Assembly: GCF_002742625.1 (NCBI RefSeq) | Contig: NZ_PEBF01000001.1 | Coordinates: forward strand, 930,001-994,000 | Length of the DNA stretch: 64,000 nucleotides | DNA from: Caulobacter sp. FWC2 | Lineage (GTDB): Bacteria; Pseudomonadota; Alphaproteobacteria; Caulobacterales; Caulobacteraceae | Direction of reading: 5' to 3' | Position numbers and translations under genes: made by a program | The notes under the pieces: generated by a model | Seen by the model: the letters and a program-made list of their open reading frames with translations, nothing else | What the model was told of the DNA's origin: nothing | Databases searched by the model: none | Shown: in pieces, positions 25,049 to 33,500 of the stretch | Layout: the number at the start of each line of letters is the position of its first letter | How positions within the stretch are numbered: position 1 is the first letter of the stretch

Positions 25049-26359
25049 ATGAGGCCGACCTGCATCGATCTTTTCGCCGGCTGCGGTGGGCTTTCGCTTG
25101 GCCTGGGCGAGGCCGGCTTCTCCACGCTCTTCGGGGTCGAAGCCCACGCCCACGCCTTCTCCACCTACAAACATAACCTGCTGGACGGTGCGAGCGAGCG
25201 TCATCGCTGGCCAGACTGGCTCGAACAGCGCGCCTGGTTGGCGCAAGACGTCCTTCAGGAGCACGCGGCCGAGTTGTCATTGCTCCGCGGCAAAGTCGAC
25301 CTGATCGCGGGCGGGCCTCCCTGCCAAGGCTTCAGCATGAATGGACTGCGAAGGCCCGACGATCCCCGCAGCCAAATGGTCGACGTCTACCTGCAGTATG
25401 TCGCCAAAGTCCGCCCGCGCCTTGTGCTACTAGAGAACGTAGTCGGCTTCCGCTCGATGCGGCACAAGACCGGCGGGACCTATTGCGACTACGTCGTCCG
25501 CGAATTCAAGAAGCTTGGTTACGATACTTGGTACGACACGCTGCGCGCGGCGGATTGGGGCGTGCCTCAGCGCCGTCCTCGCTTTGTGCTGATCGCGGCG
25601 ATCGAGGGATCGCTCCCTGGCATCGATCCGATCCAGCGCCTCCGCGTGATGCGCAAGTCGTTCCTCGAAACACATGGCCTTGGCCCCGGCCCCACGACGG
25701 CGAAAGCAGCGCTGTCAGACCTCGAGGAGCGTGACGAAAGCGAACTGCTCCCCGACGCGGAATGGGGAAACCAGGGCTTCAAGGCGCTGCGGCGCGCCCG
25801 TCAACCAAAGAGCCCTTACCAGAAATTGATGCGCGCGCGCAGTTCGGACCAAATCTCCGACGTGCGGCTTCCCCGGCACAACGCCACTTCCGCCAAACGC
25901 ATGCAGGACATTCTAGACAGTTGCGAGCGAGGTGTTTGCCTGCGCGCCGAGGACCGCGCCCGGTTCGGGATCAAGAAGCGCGCCACGACCGCGCTGGACC
26001 CCGAGGCACCGTCGCCAACGATCAGCACGCTGCCCGATGACTTGGTCCACTATTCGCGGCCAAGGTCGATGACCGTACGCGAGCACGCGCGGCTCCAGTC
26101 TTTTCCGGACTGGTTCTCGTTCCAGGGTCCCTACACGACGGGCGGAAAGCGCAGGAAAGACGCTTGCCCTCGCTTCACGCAGGTTGGAAATGCCGTCCCC
26201 CCGTTGTTCGCCGAAGCCATCGGCGAGGTCCTCACCGGCCTACTTCTGGTCCAGAAGCCCAACGAGCTCGCCCATTTCGCGGAAGGCGTCAATATGGGTC
26301 GCGAAGCTTTGCCGCAGGTCGGGGAAGTCGTTGACGCTCATCTCGTCGCTGCCCTGTAG
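25049..26359 (+). CDS. DNA (cytosine-5-)-methyltransferase
   Basis: Methylates cytosine C5 at a specific, unknown DNA site. The 436-aa protein has the m5C motifs in order: I IDLFAGCGGLSLGL (6-19), IV GGPPCQGFS with catalytic Cys92, VI LLENV (127-131), VIII PQRRPRFVL (173-181), a target-recognition region at about 200-330, and IX/X RFTQVGNAVPPLFAEAIGEVL. Codons are more A/T-rich than in the host genes, a sign of transfer. The last 40 residues, after the normal family end, are encoded over DNA that is antiparallel coding for the receiver protein. No restriction endonuclease gene is adjacent. Confidence 0.93.
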   Translation: MRPTCIDLFAGCGGLSLGLGEAGFSTLFGVEAHAHAFSTYKHNLLDGASERHRWPDWLEQRAWLAQDVLQEHAAELSLLRGKVDLIAGGPPCQGFSMNGLRRPDDPRSQMVDVYLQYVAKVRPRLVLLENVVGFRSMRHKTGGTYCDYVVREFKKLGYDTWYDTLRAADWGVPQRRPRFVLIAAIEGSLPGIDPIQRLRVMRKSFLETHGLGPGPTTAKAALSDLEERDESELLPDAEWGNQGFKALRRARQPKSPYQKLMRARSSDQISDVRLPRHNATSAKRMQDILDSCERGVCLRAEDRARFGIKKRATTALDPEAPSPTISTLPDDLVHYSRPRSMTVREHARLQSFPDWFSFQGPYTTGGKRRKDACPRFTQVGNAVPPLFAEAIGEVLTGLLLVQKPNELAHFAEGVNMGREALPQVGEVVDAHLVAAL

Positions 26360-27184
26360 CGCCCAACCTGTCGGCCCCTGCACCTCGACAACGTGACCGA
26401 GGATGTTCCGCTTGTGCAGGACCCCGGTGTTGTACTGAGCGCTGATCTTCCTCAGTTCCCTAAGACGCTCAACCTGGTCGGCCGTCAGGCCAAATATAGT
26501 GGGACCGGCCGCCGCTACCTTCGTGAGCCGCCGGAAATGCTTGAAGAGCTTGGCGCTATCGACCGCCCTCGTATCCAGCCGACCAGCAAGGTCTCCCGTC
26601 GTTGCAACCTCATAGCCCGCCTTTAGGCCATCCAGGAAATCGAGCACGTCATCGTCCAGGTCGCCCATCTTGGCGTTGCAGGCCGGATCGCGCGCGCACA
26701 TCGACAGCATCGCGTCGCGCATGAGCGCATCGCATTCGGCCACCACGCGCATCGCCAGTCCACGCATGCCCGACAGGCGATCGAGAGCGCGGGCGGTCTG
26801 GTCGATCAGGCCGCCAGTCCTCTCGATGAACCGCTCCCTGGCGCTACAGTATACGCCTTCAACCTGCTTTTCAGCGATCATCCTCCGGAGTTCGTTTTCC
26901 TGGTAATTTCCTGAATAAAACAGGATCGTCGTTGACGGGAATAGAATTCGGATTTTTGGCGCCAACTCATCGCCATCCTCGTCCTTCAATTTGTAGTCGA
27001 GGAGGATAATATAGTATCGGTGATATAGTTGATGTTCGCGCGCGAGCTTCTCGATGCCGGCACCGTTTTCGATCGCCTCGATCCGCGCGATGAAGCCCGC
27101 ATCCCGGACCCGTCGCTTGAGGGTTTCCTCCTCTTCCGGACTAAAGGAGTCTTCAATCCAGAGGATTCCGAAGTCGAGGTTCAT
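26240..27184 (-). CDS. Receiver-domain protein with HEPN-like C-terminus (candidate effector)
   Basis: The 314-aa protein begins with a response-regulator receiver: acidic pair Glu11-Asp12 in ILWIEDSF, phospho-acceptor candidate Asp63 in IILLDYKLKDEDG, Ser91 in ILFYSGN. The conserved receiver lysine after strand 5 is not obvious (VEGVYCSARER). The rest (about 120-314) is helical, with no DNA-binding domain, and contains KRNILGH: Arg259, Asn260 and His264, the R-N-x3-H pattern of HEPN RNases, though that call is inferred from a short motif. Its ATG overlaps the sensor gene stop (ATGA), so it is coupled to it. Its 3' 120 bases overlap the methyltransferase gene on the other strand. Confidence 0.8.
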   Translation of the reverse strand: MNLDFGILWIEDSFSPEEEETLKRRVRDAGFIARIEAIENGAGIEKLAREHQLYHRYYIILLDYKLKDEDGDELAPKIRILFPSTTILFYSGNYQENELRRMIAEKQVEGVYCSARERFIERTGGLIDQTARALDRLSGMRGLAMRVVAECDALMRDAMLSMCARDPACNAKMGDLDDDVLDFLDGLKAGYEVATTGDLAGRLDTRAVDSAKLFKHFRRLTKVAAAGPTIFGLTADQVERLRELRKISAQYNTGVLHKRNILGHVVEVQGPTGWALQGSDEMSVNDFPDLRQSFATHIDAFREMGELVGLLDQK

Positions 27185-29508
27185 GCATCGCCCCCCGGGA
27201 TCACGATCTCGAAGTCCGCGCGCGTCCCGTCGCCGACCAGCTCAATCGTCCCACCCATATCCTGTATGATCTGCCGGACCGTGTAGAGGCCAAGCCCGGT
27301 CCCGTTGGTCGATCCCGAATAGCCCCGCTCGAAGATCTTGGCGGTATCCACCTTGCGTTCATCAATCCCAACGCCGTCGTCCGTCACGCTGATGATGACA
27401 GGACCCTGCCCTTTGCGACTGGCCTTGAATTCGATGTGTTTGGCTCTCGCCTTCCTCGCGTTGTCCTGAAGGTTGTCGATCAAGACCGCGACATCGACGG
27501 GGGAGAACTCCCTATGCAACGAGAGCCCTGCAGCGTCGAACGTGGCCGTGGGCATCCCCGGGACACCAGCCAGACGCACCTCGAAGTATTCGCCGAAGAA
27601 CTTGAGCAGGTCGCCGCGCACCTTGTCCGTCTGGAGATCGACGCGAATGTTGGGGGCGAAGGATAGGACTGTGCGTAGGCGTTCACCGGAGAGGTTCGCG
27701 CCCGCGATGGAGGCTGATGCCCGCCTCGCGGACTGACGGATGCTCGCCAGAAGATCTTCGAAGTCATCAATGTCCAGGCCGTCCTCCGGCGCAGAAGCCG
27801 AGGCGAGCACATTCCGCAGCTCGTGGGACACGTTGGCAATTGCGGACCGCACATGGCCCAGATGGATGGTGGCCTGGTGCATCAACAGCTGCACGCGCTC
27901 GACGTTCACGTCCCGGCTGCTGCCGAGAAACGCCGCCTGCTGCTCCAGCCTCTCGATGCGGGCATCCGCGCGCTGCCGCTCCTCGATCGCGCGCTGGGCG
28001 ACTTCGCGGGCCTCTTCGCGAGACGCGCGCAGCTCATCGATCCGGCGTCGGGCGTCCTCGATTTGCCCGAGCAGTGCGGTATCGCCGTTGCTCTCCGCCA
28101 CCTCGGCGATGGACTTCAGCGTGTTGTCGGTGATTTGGTCAGGATCGTCCGAGACTCTTACGATATCGGGATCATAGTAGACGATCTCGACATCCTTGGA
28201 GCGCGCCAACCCGCCGACGATCGAGAGGATACGTTCACGGGCGCTGTCCGTTTCCAGTCCCTCGGCGGTGTCGCGGTCCTGGTCACGTTTGTCCTTCCAG
28301 TTGACGCCGACGACATACCGCTCAAGACGGAAGATCATGTGCCGCTTGATCGCGTCATAGAGCGCCCGGCTGCGGGCGTCGTCGACCAGACCGGCATCCC
28401 TGCTGGACACCTCGCGGAACATCTTTGGTCGCGCCGTCACGTCGACCCGCCCGATCAGGTCGCGCGTACCAAGATAACGCGATTGTCCCTGCTGCTTCCG
28501 GCGGTTCAAGCCAAGCGTGTCGTCAAGTTCTTCGCCGATCGGGAAAATACGGAACCCGTTCAAGAACAAGAAGACACTACCGAATTCTACGGGGCGGACG
28601 CCCATTTGGACTGTAAAATTGTGCTTCGCCGCACGATTCAGGAAATATATGTTCCCCTGTACACGGCTGTCTCCAAGATCTTCGTAGGGCGACGGCTCCT
28701 TGATTGAATATATTCTTCTGCCTCGGTCAAACAGGGTTGTTTCGACCATGCCGGAATGAATCACGACGTCGATGCGACTTGTCTTGTCCTGAAGAAGGTC
28801 GGCGATCTGGTTCCCGACCGGTCCATCGACGCCCTCGACCTGCGTCTCGTCCCCGTCGGCTAACCATGTCGAAACCACGACATTCTTGGTCGTTCCGAAG
28901 GGATCGATCAGCTTCGCAAGATCCTTGCGCAGCTTTTTGATCGTTACCTCATCCCAATGGTGGCGCGTGTCCTTGATCAAGAGAACAGTGCCATGCTCGA
29001 TGGGGACACTGGCGTTGTGGATCTCGGGAAATTCCAGCGCGTCCCCAAGAGTGACGTCGACGGCCTGGAACTCTTCCTTGCTGTCCTTCTCGAACAGGGT
29101 CCAGTCTATCTCGAGCTTGGAGATCTTGCTGGAGCCGCGCGTGCGGCTGTAGAGATCAAGGCTGGAGCCAAGGGTGTCGCAGGCAAAGCGTCCAATACCC
29201 TTGCTGCCGGCGAATTGGCCCGCAGGCCGGATTCTGTCGCGGTAGTTTTCGGGCCCCGCGAGGGCCTTTTCCGAATAGGCAACGAAGAGCCACTTGTCCC
29301 GAATATCGGCTGCCGACATGCCTTGGCCATCATCGACAATCGCGATGCTGCTTTCGTCGGGATCAAATTCGATGTCGACGCGCGTCGCGCCGGCGTCGAA
29401 CGAATTCTTGACCAATTCGAAGATGGCCACGAACTCGTTGGTCACGAGATCGCGTCCTATGATGTCCTTGAGGTGAGAACTGACTCGAAAGGTCTCAGGT
29501 GCAGCCAT
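27181..29508 (-). CDS. Double-GHKL sensor ATPase: MORC/Hsp90-like N-terminus, histidine-kinase-like C-terminus
   Basis: The 775-aa soluble protein has two ATP-binding GHKL domains. The N-terminal one has FELVKNSFDAG (Glu31, Asn35), VDDGQGM (Asp59-Met64) and QFAGSKGIGRFA (98-109), as in Hsp90/MutL/MORC ATPases. A middle region (about 130-480) and a coiled coil (485-530, RRRIDELRASREEAREVAQ) follow. Then an H-box-like IANVSHELRNVL with His562, an N-box DNLQDNARKAR (Asn683), VTDDGVGID (Asp711) and GTGLGLYTVRQII (736-748). No transmembrane segment, so it senses something inside the cell. It is the first gene of an operon with the receiver protein. Confidence 0.85.
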   Translation of the reverse strand: MAAPETFRVSSHLKDIIGRDLVTNEFVAIFELVKNSFDAGATRVDIEFDPDESSIAIVDDGQGMSAADIRDKWLFVAYSEKALAGPENYRDRIRPAGQFAGSKGIGRFACDTLGSSLDLYSRTRGSSKISKLEIDWTLFEKDSKEEFQAVDVTLGDALEFPEIHNASVPIEHGTVLLIKDTRHHWDEVTIKKLRKDLAKLIDPFGTTKNVVVSTWLADGDETQVEGVDGPVGNQIADLLQDKTSRIDVVIHSGMVETTLFDRGRRIYSIKEPSPYEDLGDSRVQGNIYFLNRAAKHNFTVQMGVRPVEFGSVFLFLNGFRIFPIGEELDDTLGLNRRKQQGQSRYLGTRDLIGRVDVTARPKMFREVSSRDAGLVDDARSRALYDAIKRHMIFRLERYVVGVNWKDKRDQDRDTAEGLETDSARERILSIVGGLARSKDVEIVYYDPDIVRVSDDPDQITDNTLKSIAEVAESNGDTALLGQIEDARRRIDELRASREEAREVAQRAIEERQRADARIERLEQQAAFLGSSRDVNVERVQLLMHQATIHLGHVRSAIANVSHELRNVLASASAPEDGLDIDDFEDLLASIRQSARRASASIAGANLSGERLRTVLSFAPNIRVDLQTDKVRGDLLKFFGEYFEVRLAGVPGMPTATFDAAGLSLHREFSPVDVAVLIDNLQDNARKARAKHIEFKASRKGQGPVIISVTDDGVGIDERKVDTAKIFERGYSGSTNGTGLGLYTVRQIIQDMGGTIELVGDGTRADFEIVIPGGDA

Positions 29509-29716
29509 GCTTACGCTTTAACCTGTTTTATTCTATGGTGAAATAGATCCTGCAAAGTGAGGTGACTTGCCTGGCCTCAGCCTCAAGCTGAACCTCCGGG
29601 GCCTCGGCGATCATGGGCGGCACTTCGCCATTGCCGCACGAACATGACAAGCGCGGCTGTGATCGGGCCTCTCGCCTGCAGGATCCCCGTCGTCGCGGCG
29701 TGCAGCCTAACCCCCC
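29509..29716. other. Right edge of the island and sensor promoter region
   Basis: About 200 bases between the sensor ATG and the uvrC stop. The first 40 are A/T-rich (CTGTTTTATTCTATGGTG) and probably hold the sensor promoter. The rest returns to host composition. No gene or attachment-site repeat recognised. Confidence 0.4.
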
Positions 29717-31618
29717 TCACCCCTTCCTGAAAAACCCATGGATCCGCTCGGCCAACGCCAAGCTGACCCCCTCGACCTTGACCAGGTCCTCCACGCTCGC
29801 CCGGCCGACGCCCTTCGCCGAGCCGAACGCGTGGAGCAGGGCCTTCTTGCGGCCCGGGCCGACGCCTTCGATCTCGTCCAGCGGGTTCTTCTTCATGTCC
29901 ATGCTGCGCCGCGTGCGGTGGGCGCCGATGGCGAAGCGGTGGGCTTCGTCGCGGAGGCGTTGCAGGTAGTAGAGCACCGGCGACTTGGGCTCGAGCATGA
30001 ACGGGGTCTGGCCGGGGATGAAGAAGCGCTCCAGACCGGCGTCGCGGTCAGGACCCTTGGCCACCCCAACCACGGCGATGTCGTCGACGCCGAGGTCGGC
30101 CATGATATCCAGGGCCGCGTCCAGCTGGCCCTTGCCGCCGTCGACCAGGACGAGGTCGGGGCGGTTGTCGCTGTCGCCGTCCTCCTCCTCCTTGACCAGG
30201 CGGGCGAAGCGGCGCTTCAGCACCTCCTTCATCATGCCGTAGTCGTCGCCGGGGGTGAGCTCAGTGCTCTTGATGTTGAACTTGCGGTACTGGCCCTTCA
30301 TGAAGCCTTCCGGGCCCGCCACGATCATGCCGCCGACGGCGTTGGTGCCCTGGATGTGGCTGTTGTCATAGACCTCGATCCGCTCGGGCGGGGCCTCCAG
30401 CTTGAAGGCCTCGGCGACGCCGGCCAGCAGCTTGGTCTGGGCGCTGCCCTCGGCCATTTTTCGCCCAAGGGCCTCACGCGCGTTGGTCAGGGCGTGCTGG
30501 ACCAGGTCGGCCTTCTCGCCGCGCTTTGGGGTGGCGATTTCGACCTTGCGGCCGCTCTTCAGGGCGAAGGCCTCGGCCAGCAGCGCGGCCTCGGCCGGCT
30601 GGAGGTTGGACAGGATCAGGCGCGGGATCGGCTTGTCGTCGTAGAACTGGCCCAGGAAGGCGGTGAGGATGCGCTGCTCCTCGGTGGTGGTTTCGTCGGT
30701 CTCTTCCACATTGCCGGTGACGCGCGGGAAATAGGCGCGGTTGCCCCAGTTCTGGCCGGCCCGGAAGAAGAACACCTGCACGCAGGCCTGGCCGCCCTCG
30801 ACGTGCAGGGCCACGACGTCGGCCTCGTCCACGGTCTCGGGGTTGATCTGGGTCTCCTGGGCGACGCTGGAGAGGGCGCGGATGCGGTCGCGCAGGCGGG
30901 CGGCGCGCTCGAACTCCAGCTCTTCGGCGGCCTCTTCCATCTGCTTGGCCATGCTGGACATCACCGCGCGGGACTTGCCGCGCAGGAAGGCCTCGGCCTG
31001 GTCGACGAGGCCCTGGTAGTCCTCCTTGCCGATCAGGCCGGTGCAGGGGGCGGCGCAGCGCTTGATCTGGTGCAGCATGCAGGGCCGGTCGCGGCTCTCA
31101 TAGACGCTGTCGCTGCATGAGCGGAGCAGGAAGGCCTTTTGCAAGGTATTCAGCGTGCGGTTCACCGCCCAGGCGCTGGCGAACGGTCCGAAATAGTCGC
31201 CCTTGATCGTGTGGGCGCCGCGGTGCTTGCGCAGCTGCGGGGCGTCGTGGTCGCGGCGGATGACGATCTCGGGGAAGCTCTTGTCGTCGCGCAGCAGCAC
31301 GTTGAAGCGCGGCTTCAGCTGCTTGATCAGGTTGATCTCGAGCAGCAGGGCGTCGGCTTCGGTGCGGGTGGTGATGAACTCCATCGACCGCGTGGCGTCG
31401 ACCATGTTGGCGATGCGGTTGGTGTGGAAGCGGCCTTGCGCGTACTGGATGACGCGCTTCTTCAGGCTCTTGGCCTTGCCGACGTACAGCACCTCGTCGG
31501 CCTCGCCGATCATGCGGTAGACGCCGGGCGCGTCGGGCAGGCGCGTGACCTCGTCCTTGATCAGGGCGGCGCCGGACAGGCGGGGCGAGGCGGGGGTGTC
31601 GGTCGTCGTATCGGTCAC
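29717..31618 (-). CDS. uvrC: Excinuclease ABC subunit C
   Basis: Makes both incisions in nucleotide-excision repair with UvrA and UvrB. The 633-aa protein has the GIY-YIG nuclease at about 25-110 ([30 protein letters not shown]), a Cys-containing [16 protein letters not shown] segment, the UVR domain ([27 protein letters not shown]), the RNase H-like endonuclease ([32 protein letters not shown]) and C-terminal helix-hairpin-helix repeats. The start is GTG at 31618; the earlier N-terminal residues are Thr/Asp-rich and poorly conserved in the family. Confidence 0.96.
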   Translation of the reverse strand: MTDTTTDTPASPRLSGAALIKDEVTRLPDAPGVYRMIGEADEVLYVGKAKSLKKRVIQYAQGRFHTNRIANMVDATRSMEFITTRTEADALLLEINLIKQLKPRFNVLLRDDKSFPEIVIRRDHDAPQLRKHRGAHTIKGDYFGPFASAWAVNRTLNTLQKAFLLRSCSDSVYESRDRPCMLHQIKRCAAPCTGLIGKEDYQGLVDQAEAFLRGKSRAVMSSMAKQMEEAAEELEFERAARLRDRIRALSSVAQETQINPETVDEADVVALHVEGGQACVQVFFFRAGQNWGNRAYFPRVTGNVEETDETTTEEQRILTAFLGQFYDDKPIPRLILSNLQPAEAALLAEAFALKSGRKVEIATPKRGEKADLVQHALTNAREALGRKMAEGSAQTKLLAGVAEAFKLEAPPERIEVYDNSHIQGTNAVGGMIVAGPEGFMKGQYRKFNIKSTELTPGDDYGMMKEVLKRRFARLVKEEEDGDSDNRPDLVLVDGGKGQLDAALDIMADLGVDDIAVVGVAKGPDRDAGLERFFIPGQTPFMLEPKSPVLYYLQRLRDEAHRFAIGAHRTRRSMDMKKNPLDEIEGVGPGRKKALLHAFGSAKGVGRASVEDLVKVEGVSLALAERIHGFFRKG

Positions 31619-31646
31619 GGGGGAGATATAGGCGAGTCCGGCGCGT

Positions 31647-31927
31647 TCAGCGACGTTCGAGGCTGTGTCGGATGCGCGCGATGACGACGGCGTCCCCGCG
31701 GACCAGATATTGGACGACGTACTGGTTCGAATGGAACGCGATGTAGCGTTCGCGATAGCGGCCGTCGCGACTGACGGGCGCGCGTCCCGGAAAATCGATC
31801 AGCCCTTCGATGGCGTCTACAAGCTCCAGGCCGAGACCGCGAGCATAGGGTGCGCCGCGCTCGATAAGCCAAGCTTCAAGCCTGTTGATATCGTATCCGC
31901 CAGCTCGGTGAAAACGATCCGGCGCAC
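31647..31927 (-). pseudogene. ParE-type toxin disrupted by a one-base frameshift
   Basis: From a GTG at 31927, three bases after the antitoxin stop, the frame reads VRRIVFTELAD and then runs off-family to a TAG at 31817 (36 aa). In the neighbouring frame the family continues perfectly: [58 protein letters not shown], ending at 31647. Adding one base near 31894-31897 (GCG GAN TAC GAT) restores a 93-aa RelE/ParE-superfamily toxin. The toxin is therefore probably inactive, unless this is a sequencing error or a programmed frameshift. It lies 28 bases from the uvrC start. Confidence 0.82.
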
Positions 31928-31930
31928 GCG

Positions 31931-32251
31931 TCAGCGAGGCTGGCCGAAGTTTCGCAGACGCGCCCGCACCTGCTCCCAGGGGACGCCGCCGGTGCGCTCG
32001 GCCTCGTCGCAGATCCGCTCGATATAGTCGGAATAGGCTTTGGAATTCTGGTCGAGGTCGTCTTCGGGCGGGCGGGGCGGCAAACGGCTGTCCCATCGGG
32101 CTTCGCTCTCCGCGAGGCCTGGCGGGTCGACGTCACGCCGCAGGATATCGTGCGCGTACGCTTCCACGCTCAGCCCTGCCGCCTCGGCGCGAATGCGCAG
32201 GCGCTCGGCAAGCGCCGCGTCGAGGGTCAGGATCAGATCGTCGGCGGCCAT
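31931..32251 (-). CDS. ParD-like antitoxin
   Basis: A 106-aa protein directly before the ParE-type toxin frame. The N-terminus (LILTLDAALAERLRIRAEAAGLSVEAYAHDILRRDV) fits a ribbon-helix-helix DNA-binding fold; the charged, Pro-rich C-terminus (PRPPEDDLDQNSKAYSDYIERICDEAERTGG) would wrap the toxin. The ATG at 32251 is used; an upstream ATG would add 13 residues that do not fit. Expected to repress its own promoter. With the toxin frameshifted, it may now be an orphan antitoxin that can still neutralise related toxins. Confidence 0.78.
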   Translation of the reverse strand: MAADDLILTLDAALAERLRIRAEAAGLSVEAYAHDILRRDVDPPGLAESEARWDSRLPPRPPEDDLDQNSKAYSDYIERICDEAERTGGVPWEQVRARLRNFGQPR

Positions 32252-32286
32252 GTTCCGACTATGTTCCGCCCAGCGGGCGGCGTCAA

Positions 32287-32463
32287 TCACGCCGGGAAGG
32301 TGGCCGTCACGGTGTAGGTCGCCGGACCATCATGCACCGCCACCACGTCCGTGGCGCCGCAGGCGCGCTGGATGGCGATGTAGCCGGTCAGCTCTTCTTC
32401 GGGAACGCCGGTCCGGACTTCCTGCCGGGATCCGCTCGCGGCGGCGGTCGTCGTGTTGGGCAT
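32287..32463 (-). CDS. Small hypothetical protein, 58 aa
   Basis: Short gene 11 bases after the lipoprotein gene, starting at an ATG with GAGGAG upstream. The peptide begins MPNTTTAAASGSRQEV and continues with ELTGYIAIQRACGATDVVAV and a C-terminal TYTVTATFPA. It is soluble, without signal or membrane segment, and unknown to me. The good ribosome-binding site and operon-like spacing support it. Confidence 0.6.
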   Translation of the reverse strand: MPNTTTAAASGSRQEVRTGVPEEELTGYIAIQRACGATDVVAVHDGPATYTVTATFPA

Positions 32464-32474
32464 GGTTGGCTCCT

Positions 32475-33362
32475 CTAGTTGAAGGACGCATCCTTTTGCT
32501 TCACGCAGGCGGCGACGATCGCGCGCTGAGTGGCCGCCTCGGGCGTGCCATCGTTGACGATCTTGTTGAGGTCCGAGAGCGTGGCGGTCGCGCCGCCCGG
32601 AGGCGGAACGCAGCTCAGCAGGGTCGCTTGGTGCGTTGCGTTGATCGTCTTCCCGTCGGTCAGCCAGTAGTTGAACAGGCTCTTGTGCGTGGCGTCGACG
32701 GCGTACTTGACCGTCGTGACGTTGGTGATGCGCTGCTGAGCGGCGTCGCTCTTGACGCCAGCGTCCTTGGAGATCTGGTTCAAGGCCCCGTTCAAGGTGC
32801 CGGAGGTGTAGTAGTCCTGCAGGTCGGCCAGGGCCGCCATCAGCGGATAGCTGGCGTCGGGCTGGGCCAGGCCTTCCTCGATCTTGGCGAGCACCGTCTT
32901 GCGCGAGGCGTCCATCTGGGTGACCACGGCCGGCAGGGTCTTGCTGTAGAAGACCTCCTTGTCGACCGTCGAGCGCACGCCCAGCACTGCGCTGGCGTAG
33001 GTGGTCAGGTGGGTCTTGGTGGTGGCGCTCTTGGCCAGGGTGGCCGCGCCGGTCAGGCCGGCGGCGACCACGTCCGAGCCAATCGCGAAGGCTTTCTGCT
33101 GACCGGTCAGCCCGCGGACGAAGTCGTCGTAGTTGACGTCGATCGCATAGAGCCGCGCGCGGACGATCTGATCCCGCCTGGCTAGCCGCTGAGTGGGGTC
33201 GGTGAGGGCGACATAGGCGGTGACCGCTGCCGGCTGGGTGTCGGCCCTGACCATGCCGAGCGCCTGTGCGCGGGTCTCCAGGGGTTGCGGATAACCCTCC
33301 AGCGACTGGCAACCGACCAGGCCGGCGGCCAGCAGCGGCATGCAGAGAAAGACGGCGCGCAT
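32475..33362 (-). CDS. Putative lipoprotein of unknown function
   Basis: The 295-aa protein starts with a lipoprotein signal peptide, MRAVFLCMPLLAAGLVGCQS, with lipobox Cys18. The mature part is mostly helical (EGYPQPLETRAQALGMVRAD, TAYVALTDPTQRLARRDQIVRARLYAIDVNYDDFV) with two Cys near the end (LSCVPPPGG, VAACVKQ). It would be anchored in the envelope. I recognise no domain. It is followed by a 58-aa gene in the same operon. Confidence 0.75.
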   Translation of the reverse strand: MRAVFLCMPLLAAGLVGCQSLEGYPQPLETRAQALGMVRADTQPAAVTAYVALTDPTQRLARRDQIVRARLYAIDVNYDDFVRGLTGQQKAFAIGSDVVAAGLTGAATLAKSATTKTHLTTYASAVLGVRSTVDKEVFYSKTLPAVVTQMDASRKTVLAKIEEGLAQPDASYPLMAALADLQDYYTSGTLNGALNQISKDAGVKSDAAQQRITNVTTVKYAVDATHKSLFNYWLTDGKTINATHQATLLSCVPPPGGATATLSDLNKIVNDGTPEAATQRAIVAACVKQKDASFN

Positions 33363-33500
33363 CCTGGTCCCCCCGGATCATGGATTGAGATGCACATCAT
33401 GCGTGAATTTAATTCAAATGCAATTATAAAGAGTGAGTTGAGCGCCGCGTTTCCGCCCGCGCCTTTGCCCTCTTGCTCCGCCGGCGCTATGACGCCCCTC

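Noticed and set aside
29528..29614. 28-codon minus-strand frame between the sensor gene and uvrC
   Set aside because: Short, mixed codon use, no ribosome-binding site; insufficient support.
24900..29716. Attachment-site direct repeats or integrase for the methylase island
   Set aside because: I compared the two edges by eye and found no shared repeat; no integrase, tRNA or transposase is in the region.
31645..31658. GTTC-N6-GTTC upstream of uvrC, similar to an alphaproteobacterial LexA box
   Set aside because: The LexA box needs seven bases between the halves; here there are six, and it lies inside the broken toxin gene.
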